A DNA stretch of 64,000 nucleotides from Eublepharis macularius. Its lineage: Eukaryota > Chordata > Lepidosauria > Squamata > Eublepharidae. Location: assembly GCF_028583425.1 (NCBI RefSeq), contig NC_072791.1, positions 43,221,368 to 43,285,367 on the forward strand, given 5' to 3'. The position numbers were made by a program, and so were the translations under genes. The stretch's first letter is position 1. Each line of letters begins with the position of its first letter. Below are positions 57,401 through 64,000 of the stretch, one piece after another. The notes beneath the pieces are model-generated. The model did no database searches and was not told where the DNA came from. It was given only the letters and a program-made list of their open reading frames with translations.

Positions 57401-60400
57401 TTAATTTTCTGAATGAAACATAGCATTATATCGGTAGTAACTGTATCAATCTAGTTATAGTGTTGTATTGGAAATTTTATCACCACCACTGTTTAGTTAT
57501 ATGATCTTTGTTATGATAACACTGTACTGTAAAGTGATCATTTCTTTATTTATTGTATTTTTCTTCCTTAATAAAAAAAAAAACTTGAAACAACTACTGA
57601 TGAAGTTTATAGGAGAAAGTACCAAAGCATTATTACAGCTGAGCATCATGAAGACAAATTACTATGGAGGAGTTTCACAATTTTAAGGCTGACAATGAAT
57701 AAATTGAAATTGTTCACGACTTTCTATTCCTTGGTTCAATTACCAACCAAAACGGAGAGTGCAATCAAGAAATCAGAAAGCAAGACTTGGAGGGGCATCC
57801 ATGAAGGAAGTAGAACACATCCATAAGGACATGGATGTCACTCTGGAGACCAAGATCAAGATAATCCACACTATGTTATTCCCCATTGCTATGTATGGAT
57901 TTAAAAACTGAACAGTGAAGAAAGCTGACAGGAAGAAAAATTGATTCATTTGAAACGCAGTGCTGGAGGAGAGTTTTGCATATACCATGGATGGCCAAAA
58001 AGACAAATAAGTGGGTACTAAATCAAATCAAGCCTGAATTCTCCCTGGCTATTTGATCCCACACCAACCTTGCAATGGTCAAAGAGGAGGATTGCCATTA
58101 TCCTTTGTGAGTGAATCAACTTCTGCAGATTTCCAGTACAAATTAATAGCTGGCATTGACCATATGCTCCTTTCACTGGGAACAAAAGACAGACTAGATA
58201 TTCAGCTTGGTTACTGACCACCCAGTGCCCCAGTAAGCACCCTTTCTGAATTGCCAGAGATGCTCTCAGATGTAGTGTTGGAAACACCTAGACCAATTCT
58301 TCTGGGAGACTTCAACATTCATGCTAAACGTTCCATGAAAGGACCAGGCCACAAATTTTCAGCTTCCCTGGCAGCTCTGGGTCTCTATCAAATAGTGATA
58401 AGCTTCACACATGAAAGAGGCCACACCTTATATTTAATAATTTGCACAGAGCCTTTGGGAAGATCTTGCTTCAGGGTTGCAGATTTAGCTTGATCATGAT
58501 CTGACCATTATCTGTTGAGACAAAAGTGAGTATGGCCTCAACATCCCCTTCTCCCCCAAAGGGAGGCCCATTAAAATTATTTGACCACAAAGGCTCATGG
58601 ATCCTTCCAAATTCAAAAATGTCCTGGGAGACATTAAGATTCCAATCACTTGCTTTATTGAGGCTGTTGTAGGAACTTGGAATGTGAAGCTCCTTGATGC
58701 TATTGACATTACTCTTTGTTGATCTTTTTGACCCTTGGGACCCCCTGCACCCAAAGAGTGATGGTCAACGGCGTTTCATCAGATTGGAGGGAGGTGTCCA
58801 GTGGGGTGCCACAGGGCTCGGTTTTGGGCCTGGCACTTTTCAATATTTTTATCAATGATCTGGATGAAGGAGTGGAAGGGCTGCTCATTAAATTTGCTGA
58901 TGATACCAAATTGGGAGGAGTAGCAAACACCCAAGAAGATAGAATTAAAATTCAACAAGACCTGAATACTCTGGAGAAGTGGGCAGCTGTGAATATGATG
59001 CAATTCAACAAAGACAAGTGCACAGTATTACATCTGGGCCACAAAAATGGGAAGCACAAATACTGGATGGGGGATACACTTCTGGGCAGTAGTATATGTG
59101 AAAGAAATCTTGGGGTAAGAGTGGACTGTAAACTAAATGTGAGCAGTCAGCGTGATGTGGTGGCAAAAAAGGCCAATTCAATCCTGGGTTGTATCAAAGG
59201 GGCCATAGCATCAAAATCGCAGGAGGTCATAGACCCTCTCTATACTGCCTTGGTCAGGCCACATATTGTGTGCCGTTCTGGAGGCCTCACTTCAAAAATG
59301 ATGTGGACAAAATCAAGAGGGTGCAGAGGAGAGTGATGAGGATGATCAGGGGTCTGGAGACTAAGCCCTACCTGAAAAATCAGCAGTGGCTGAACATAGC
59401 CTAACTCAAACAGGGCACAGTATCTTATTCCAGGACACCAAAATACTGGACAACACTTCCAACTACTTTGTCAGACTGCACAGGGAAGCCATTGAAATTC
59501 ACAAGCATAAGCAAAACTTCAACAGGAAAGAAGAAACCTTAAGAATGAACAGAGCATGGTTTCCAGTTCTGAAAAACACTAGGCTAACAAAACACTCTAT
59601 ACCCGACAATAGCCCTGCAGAGAAGATTAGCACATCAAGCACCAATCCATATGTAAAAGAACCTCCTCAGGATACAGTGAAGCCTCCCGCCATTAGCATT
59701 CCACACCCTGGGAAACTCTTACAGGATGACTCAGCTCAACCCCACCCCTCCTGAGTAGATATAAATGACCTGCCAACATCTTTTCCACACTGTGACACTG
59801 AGAGATCTCTGTCTTTTGGTGCTACACCTCTGAAGATGCCAGCCACAGCTGCTGGCGAAAGGTCAAGAACTACAGTGCCAAGACCACGGCAATACAGCCC
59901 GGAAAACCCACAACAACCATCTTCAGGAGAACTCATTTGTAGTTATGGAACTAGATGCCATCAATATGCAGATGACACCCAGCTCTGTATCTCACTGTCC
60001 AAATCACTGTGGGATGTAGTAGAGATCTTGGGTCATTGCCTGATAGCTGTGGTCAAATGTCTGAAAGCAAACAAACTGAAACTGAACCCAGACAAGTGAT
60101 GCTAACTGATAAGGTAGAGATCTTGAAGGACATTGTACTCCTGACTTTCAATAAAAGTTCGTCTGACCCCTGCAGACTCAGTTAAGAACCTAGGGGTTAT
60201 ACTGGATCCAGATCTGCTGCTGGAAAGGCAAGTTAAGGGAGCTGCAAAAAACGCTTTTCACAAACTCAATCTTCCTGGAAACATGGCCTCCTACCTTGAC
60301 ACAGCCAATGTGGCCACCTGGACCCATGCCATGGTAATACACATGTATTCTCTGTGGTGACCGCCACCTTACAGAACGGCCTATCTGAAGAGGTCAGGAA

Positions 60401-62545
60401 AGCTCCTGGATTTTTGCAAACTGTGCAAAACTGAATTATTCAAGAGGGCTTTTTACTCAGGTAGGAGGGCTATACTTTAAGGAAGTGGTCTCGAAAGGGA
60501 TGCATAAGTAAAGGGATAGGGACTATAGACTTTACTACTACATACTGTAGATTGCTGTAAGTATTATCTTAGTACTTTATATGTTTAGAATTGCTTATGC
60601 TCTTTTTTAGCATTTCTTCAGCTCTTTACTGGATTTTGTTAGTTTTAAATCTCTGCAAATCTGCATTTATATACTTTATTACATTGTTTATTGAAATGTC
60701 TTTGAAATTGACTGTACTGTACTGTCTCAGTGTGTAATCCACCTTGAGTCTCAGTGAGAAAGGTGGACTACAAATAATGTAAATAAAATTAAGTCACTCT
60801 GATCTGGACTGTCCATGTTAGCCTGATCTTGTAAGATCTCAGAAGCACAGTCATCACTGGCTAGTAATTGCATGGGAGACCACCGAAGAAACCCAATGTT
60901 GCTAAGCTGGGACACACAATGGCAAACCACTTCTCTGTTTCTTGCCTTGTAAACTCTATGAGATCGTCATAAACTGGCTGTGAACTGACATCAACTTACA
61001 CACAAATATAAACTCATAAGTGTAAGGTGGCCTCAGAAGGCATGGTAACAAACCCTTGTCCAAGCACTAATTAAACTGGACTACCTTAGATAATAATTGT
61101 ATGTTAAAAACTTTTCACATGAATTAAGAATGAGTATGATGTAATGGTTAATGGTGAACTAGGACCAGGAAGATCTGGATTCAAATCTCATTTTGAGAGC
61201 CAAGGAACTGACTTTCTTTGAAAAAGAGGCAAGATAAAGACATGACATAGTAATCTTTACAGTCTAAGGCTCTCTCTTAGCCTAACCTCCATCACAATGT
61301 TAAGTGAATAAAATGGAGGGAGCCCTATCTAAGCAAAAGTGATAGGCAACATTCTTTTGAGAGAAGGGGGAAAGGAAGTCTACTGCAAATCTCCATTTCA
61401 AGATCAATGTTCTAAAATAGCAGACATGTGCTTTCTAAACAGGAATGTAATAGCTGTAATCATATCCCCTTTCTTCCAACACTGTTTAATATTTCATACA
61501 AAAAGTTTGCTTGTGTCGATCTTTTTCCAGAATTATAGTTCTGGTCAAAGAGACACAGGTGGTTTAGTCCCAAAACACACACACAAATTAAAGAAGGCAG
61601 GCTTGCCTACACTGGTTAAAAAAAGACTAAACAAATTAATGGAAGGCAAGTTTATCAATGCCTATTTAGCCAGGGTACCCTGACTTGGATAACCCAGGTG
61701 AGCCTGATCTCATCAGATCTTAGAAGCTAAGAAGGGTTGGCCTTGGTTGGTAATAGGTTGGGAGATACCCAACAAAAACCAGGCCTGCAGAGGCAGGCAA
61801 TGGCAAACTACCACCTCTGTTAGTTTCTTCTAATGAAAACCCCACCAGAAGTCAGCTATGACTTGAGGGCACTCTCCATCACCACCATTTAGCCAGGGTG
61901 GTTAAATGAAAATGGTGATGATTAACTGCATCCTCCATGCCCCTCTGAGGGGCAACAACAGGGGTCAGGGTTCTAACATTCTCCACACCCTGCTTGCGTG
62001 CCTTCCAAGGGCACCCGTTTGGCCACTGTGTGAACCCTGAATACTGAACCAGACGGGCCACTGGTCTGATCAAGCACAGCAGCTCTTGTAGGAGAGAAAA
62101 GGGCGCATGGTGGAGGACTAGGCTCTGGCAAACCAATGTTAAAATCACCACTCTGCCATGAAATGCACCGGATGATCATGGGCCACTCTCAGCCTAACAT
62201 ACTTCACGGGGGGGGGGGGGTCCTGAGCACTTGGAGGAAAGGCGTGGAATGGTTTAAATATCTCTAGGCAAGGAAAAGTTGAAGCCCGGCACCTTTTCCA
62301 TCCCGTGCGTTTCCCCCCTCCCTACGCAATACCGCTATCTCCCTATGCACAATGCAGTTATTCCAGCCTCGCCACACAGCAGTCGAGAGACTGGAGTAAT
62401 TCCCCATAGGGCTGCGCGCACACCCCTTTCCCAGAGAAAAAAAGCCGGCCCCTCTTCCGCCCCCTCTCTCACTTGCCGACGCCGTCCAGGGCACTCGGGT
62501 CACAAAAAGCTCGAACACCCGTCGCGAGGCGCCTACCGCCGCCAT
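51343..62545 (-). CDS. SLIRP: SLIRP, mitochondrial RNA-binding protein with one RRM, complete
   Basis: SLIRP is a small RRM protein that, with LRPPRC, stabilises mitochondrial mRNAs; it was first described as an SRA-RNA-binding corepressor. Four coding exons, 62545-62473, 55271-55213, 53681-53574 and 51417-51343, join by GT/AG junctions to 315 bases: 104 residues plus TGA (human 109, from memory). The RRM spans nearly the whole protein. RNP2-like LFVTRVPW is at about 13-20, then [16 protein letters not shown] in exon 2, and RNP1-like KGLCWVGF in exon 3. The N-terminus is short and basic, as expected of a mitochondrial presequence. The C-terminal tail ([11 protein letters not shown] ... TADNS) differs strongly from the human one, and exon 4 is the least certain part. 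SLIRP shares a promoter with ALKBH1 and converges with SNW1. Confidence 0.93.
51475..51640. repeat. Hairpin-family element, strongly decayed
   Basis: In SLIRP intron 3. TAGATAGGTAGCTTTGTTGG, CAGCAGGACTTGAGACCAG, GAGTCGAAGCTCCC and GGGTGCCACTGAATTCTA follow the order of the family with many changes. Confidence 0.55.
51645..53570. other. SLIRP intron 3, unassigned
   Basis: No exon was found. CATTCCAGAGCATTGGAGAG near 52645 may be another decayed LINE 3' UTR; I could not confirm this. Confidence 0.4.
53574..53681 (-). CDS. SLIRP: SLIRP coding exon 3 (RNP1)
   Basis: This 108-base exon (36 codons, phase 0 at both ends) encodes [20 protein letters not shown] and ends HILEGVK. The acceptor is CTTATTAG and the donor AAG|GTAAGA. 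Confidence 0.93.
53930..54115 (-). repeat. L2/CR1-clade LINE 3' UTR fragment, minus orientation
   Basis: GATTACACAGTGCAAGTCAA, ATCAACAGCTAGGACATTCA, GCATAAGCAATTAAACATG and TGTGTGTCCACGGGCAGTAC match the order of the copies at 33340 and 44700. In SLIRP intron 2. Confidence 0.6.
54120..55200. other. SLIRP intron 2, unassigned
   Basis: AT-rich intron; no repeat or exon was recognised other than SLIRP exon 2 just to the right. Confidence 0.45.
55213..55271 (-). CDS. SLIRP: SLIRP coding exon 2
   Basis: This 59-base exon lies between acceptor TTGGCAG and donor TTT|GTAAGT. It completes an asparagine codon, then encodes [19 protein letters not shown]. It is too short to stand out as an ORF; it was found by motif. 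Confidence 0.93.
55640..58040 (+). repeat. BovB/RTE LINE remnant, split by an L1
   Basis: In SLIRP intron 1. Translated pieces follow the BovB ORF2 in order: [19 protein letters not shown] and [14 protein letters not shown] (55930-56070), the [16 protein letters not shown] region (about 56470-56520), [13 protein letters not shown] and [18 protein letters not shown] (56560-56700), [10 protein letters not shown], then RYANDTTLL in another frame (the YADD box reads YAND). After the L1, [16 protein letters not shown] and MYGF-like sequence lead to the end near 58040. Several frameshifts and stops make it dead. Confidence 0.87.
56825..57579 (+). mobile_element. 5'-truncated L1 inserted in BovB, 14-bp target duplication
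   Basis: The frame at 56916-57404 encodes an L1 ORF2 C-terminus: [20 protein letters not shown] and [14 protein letters not shown], then [11 protein letters not shown]. It ends in poly-A at 57570-57580. AAAACTTGAAACAA occurs at 56811-56824 and again at 57580-57593; one copy belongs to the interrupted BovB frame ([10 protein letters not shown]). Confidence 0.92.
58055..58724 (+). repeat. L2 LINE, endonuclease part (5' piece of split copy)
   Basis: The frame at 58251-58493 encodes an apurinic-type endonuclease segment: [13 protein letters not shown] and [11 protein letters not shown]. Upstream, [10 protein letters not shown] fits L2. The continuation of this L2 lies at 59926-60795. Confidence 0.78.
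58725..59404 (+). repeat. CR1 LINE, reverse transcriptase part
   Basis: The 206-codon frame 58716-59336 encodes a CR1 reverse transcriptase: [68 protein letters not shown] and [11 protein letters not shown]. The catalytic FADD box is intact. The 5' part and the 3' UTR are missing. Confidence 0.87.
59405..59922 (+). repeat. Penelope-like element, 3' part
   Basis: The frame at 59386-59754 encodes [20 protein letters not shown] and [11 protein letters not shown], which resemble the end of the GIY-YIG domain of Penelope-like elements. The 3' region (59755-59922) contains GATATAAATGACCTGCCAAC, ATGCCAGCCACAGCTGCTGG and CCACGGCAATACAGCCCGG, i.e. the sequence that forms the hairpin copy at 8792-9035. 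Confidence 0.8.
59926..60795 (+). repeat. L2 LINE, reverse transcriptase end and 3' UTR (3' piece of split copy)
   Basis: It resumes with [20 protein letters not shown] and [11 protein letters not shown] (59926-60099), then [19 protein letters not shown]. The end has CTGTGTTTGAGTC-like LINE 3' features: CAGTGTGTAATCCACCTTGA, GTGAGAAAGGTGGACTAC and AATGTAAATAAAATT. Confidence 0.82.
60805..61010 (+). repeat. 5S-rRNA-derived SINE
   Basis: TTAGCCTGATCTTGTAAGAT, CAGAAGCACAGTCATCACTGG and CTAGTAATTGCATGGGAGACC form a diverged 5S-like head. CAATGGCAAACCACTTCTC and a CACACAAA tail follow. Confidence 0.78.
61130..61325 (+). repeat. tRNA-derived SINE, diverged
   Basis: GTATGATGTAATGGTTAATG, GATCTGGATTCAAATCTC and CTTAGCCTAACCTCCATCAC follow the main SINE family; a short extra segment is present in the middle. 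Confidence 0.65.
61688..61880 (+). repeat. 5S-rRNA-derived SINE
   Basis: GAGCCTGATCTCATCAGATC, TTAGAAGCTAAGAAGGGTTG and GGTTGGTAATAGGTTGGGAG mark the 5S-like head; CAGAGGCAGGCAATGGCAAA and GTCAGCTATGACTTGAGGGC mark the body and tail. Confidence 0.8.
61925..62262. repeat. Two repeat fragments next to the SLIRP/ALKBH1 promoter
   Basis: The segment 61925-62110 (CACACCCTGCTTGCGTGCCT, ACGGGCCACTGGTCTGATCA) is a repeat type I associate with squamates but cannot name. From about 62115, CACTCTGCCATGAAATGCAC and GGCGTGGAATGG belong to the main SINE family, interrupted by a (G)12 run. Confidence 0.5.
62473..62545 (-). CDS. SLIRP: SLIRP coding exon 1
   Basis: This exon has 73 coding bases from the ATG at 62545-62543, in context CAAGATGGCGGC, to donor GCAA|GTGAGA. 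It encodes [20 protein letters not shown] and a few more residues, including RNP2. Confidence 0.93.
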
Positions 62546-62646
62546 CTTGTAATGCTCCTGTCGCCGGCTACGGACCGCTAAAGCCGCTGGGAAGCGTTTG
62601 AGGGCAGCCTCTTCCGTTCGGCGCCTGCAAGGTCACCTGAGCGAAG
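62546..62646. promoter_or_regulatory. SLIRP/ALKBH1 bidirectional promoter
   Basis: Only 101 bp separate the two divergent start codons, in a CpG-rich block (about 62400-62800). Both starts sit in the same YY1-like context, AAGATGGCGGC, on opposite strands. There is no TATA box. The two 5' UTRs must be very short or overlap. Confidence 0.85.
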
Positions 62647-62778
62647 ATGGCGGCGGGAACGGCTGCCGCCCGGGAAGGCGGCGAGGATGCCTTCCGCCAG
62701 CTTTTCCGCTTTTACCGGCGATGGGAAGGCTCGGACCGGGCGGGGCTGATCGACTTTTCGAAGCCAGCCGCGCGGCAG
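62647..62778 (+). CDS. ALKBH1: ALKBH1 coding exon 1 (gene continues past right edge)
   Basis: ALKBH1 is an Fe(II)/2-oxoglutarate dioxygenase acting on methylated nucleic acids such as tRNA and mitochondrial RNA. Only the first exon is inside the window: 44 codons, donor CAG|GTAATT, phase 0. The match is to the N-terminus of vertebrate ALKBH1: an alanine-rich start, then GEDAFRQLFRFYRRW, a short variable linker, LIDFSKPAARQ. The double-stranded beta-helix with the iron ligands lies in later exons, none of which I could find in the remaining 1.2 kb. The divergent position next to SLIRP supports the call. Confidence 0.92.
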
Positions 62779-63096
62779 GTAATTGGGAGGCCTTGTCTGG
62801 AAGCTTCGCTTCTTCGTAGCACTGGGCCTGCTTCAGATCGTCTCCATGGTAACAGGCATGGCCCCACACGCTCTTCCGCGAGATCCTGCCACATTCCCCC
62901 CCCCTCATTTCCGACCTTTATGCTGACAAAGGAGAAGAAGACGCAACGAGCGTCAGGGATGGGAATGGTGGTTAAGGAGGAATGATCGGACTCTCGCTTC
63001 CAACCTTGCTTATTACTTTGTTTGGGGGGCATTGTTCTCTCCACCCAGTTGTTTCCCGAGCCGTTTTAGAATAACACCACTAAAGTGCAATAAACA

Positions 63097-63288
63097 GTAA
63101 AAACGAGCAAGAGTCCGAGAGCACCTATAAGACTAACAAAATTTGTAGTAGGATATGAGCTTTCGTGAAGAAGTGAAGCTGTGACTCACGAAAGCTCATA
63201 CTGTACCACAAATTTTGTTAGTCTTATAGATGCTCTTGCTCTTTTCTACTGCTACAGACAGACTAACACGGCAATCCCCCTTGATCTA
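63097..63288. mobile_element. Hairpin-family element with 11-bp target duplication
   Basis: In ALKBH1 intron 1. TGCAATAAACA flanks both sides exactly (63086-63096, 63289-63299). The arms GAGCACCTATAAGACTAAC and GTTAGTCTTATAGATGCTC enclose TTCGTGAAGAAGTGAAGCTG. The longer arm is on the right (CAGACAGACTAACACGGCAA), so the copy is in minus orientation. Confidence 0.87.
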
Positions 63289-63453
63289 TGCAATAAACAA
63301 AGTATAAAAGACGTTCAAAATAAACTGAACCGAAAAATCTCCCAGACCAATATGCCTAGCAATGTCAGTTTAATACAACAGGTGGCATATAATATTGCCA
63401 GCCAACAAATAGTGTTAAGCGTCTCAAGCTCTTAATAGATGTCCAACTTTGTA

Positions 63454-63648
63454 GGGTTGCCAGCTCCAGGTTGGGAAATTTGGGCGTGGACCTTGGAGAA
63501 GGTGGAGTATGGGAAGGATTTCAGCAAGGTATAATGCCATAGTGTCCACATTCCAAAGCAGTCATTTTCTCCAGAACTGATCTTTGTGGCCTGGAGATCA
63601 GTTGTAATTCCAGGAGATTTCCAGCCACCACTTGGAGGCTGGCAACCC
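63454..63648. mobile_element. Inverted-repeat element flanked by TA, 195 bp
   Basis: Ends GGGTTGCCAG and CTGGCAACCC are flanked by TA (63452-63453, 63649-63650). The inner sequence includes ATTTTCTCCAGAACTGATCT and GGAGATCAGTTGTAATTCC. It is the same type as 4602-4779. Confidence 0.75.
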
Positions 63649-64000
63649 TATGTCCAAGGTGACTGACAATCAGTCAATGTATAGTAAGTATATTAAAACA
63701 ATCCCCAATAAAAGACTTCTGTAAAGTTTAGTATTTGATTGCAGTAATACTGAAGCACCATTTGCAGCCTTACATTTGTAATGATTTCCCATTTGTTGCT
63801 TGAGGCCCAGTGTCAGGATTGTGGTGAAAGGTCTGTGATTAAGACAAAAGCCTGCATGTTGTCATTATTCTAATTATGGAAATAACTGCTGTTATTTTAT
63901 GTGAATCTGGTCTACCACACAGACTAGTTGTGCTGTGAGCAGTTATTTATTGCCGCCCACCCATTGTCTGCACCAGCTTTCCTATAATAAAAAATGGAGT

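Overview
The window is nuclear DNA of a vertebrate, most likely a squamate reptile (lizard or gecko; I cannot fix the species). Reasons: four spliced genes in an order known from vertebrates, large AT-rich introns, and a dense repeat load of BovB/RTE, L2, CR1, L1 and Penelope-like retroelements, tRNA- and 5S-rRNA-derived SINEs, and short hAT- and Harbinger-like DNA elements. There are no bacterial-style operons. Nearly all single-frame open stretches are chance or retroelement remains.

Gene layout, left to right. ADCK1 lies on the minus strand: its noncoding first exon is near 17.07-17.15 kb and its first two coding exons are at 11.74-11.88 and 9.72-9.80 kb. The rest of the gene lies beyond the left edge. 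SNW1 lies on the plus strand and is complete: 14 coding exons from 27462 to 50889 that join into an open frame of 537 residues. SLIRP lies on the minus strand and is complete: 4 coding exons from 62545 down to 51343, 104 residues. ALKBH1 lies on the plus strand and only its first exon (62647-62778) is inside the window. This is the human chr14q24.3 order ALKBH1-SLIRP-SNW1-ADCK1 (from memory), read in the opposite direction.

Arrangement. ADCK1 and SNW1 diverge across about 10 kb. SNW1 and SLIRP converge tail to tail, and their polyadenylation signals cross, so the two mRNAs should overlap in antisense by several tens of bases. SLIRP and ALKBH1 are head to head with only 101 bp between their start codons, which implies a shared bidirectional promoter. 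SNW1 is a spliceosome and transcription cofactor, SLIRP a mitochondrial RNA-binding protein, ADCK1 a mitochondrial atypical kinase, and ALKBH1 a dioxygenase.

Repeats explain most remaining structure. The clearest are (1) a family of hairpin-forming elements with 8-12 bp target duplications, seen at least nine times; (2) three hAT-like elements, two with exact 8-bp duplications; (3) a BovB copy split by an L1 with a 14-bp duplication; (4) an L2 copy split by CR1 and Penelope-like sequence; (5) a GC-rich 623-bp element with terminal inverted repeats in SNW1 intron 3; and (6) an LTR in SNW1 intron 7. I found no new multi-gene system. The items most worth following up are the hairpin family, the GC-rich inverted-repeat element, and the ADCK1 5' end (alternative in-frame first coding exon and an overlapping upstream ORF).
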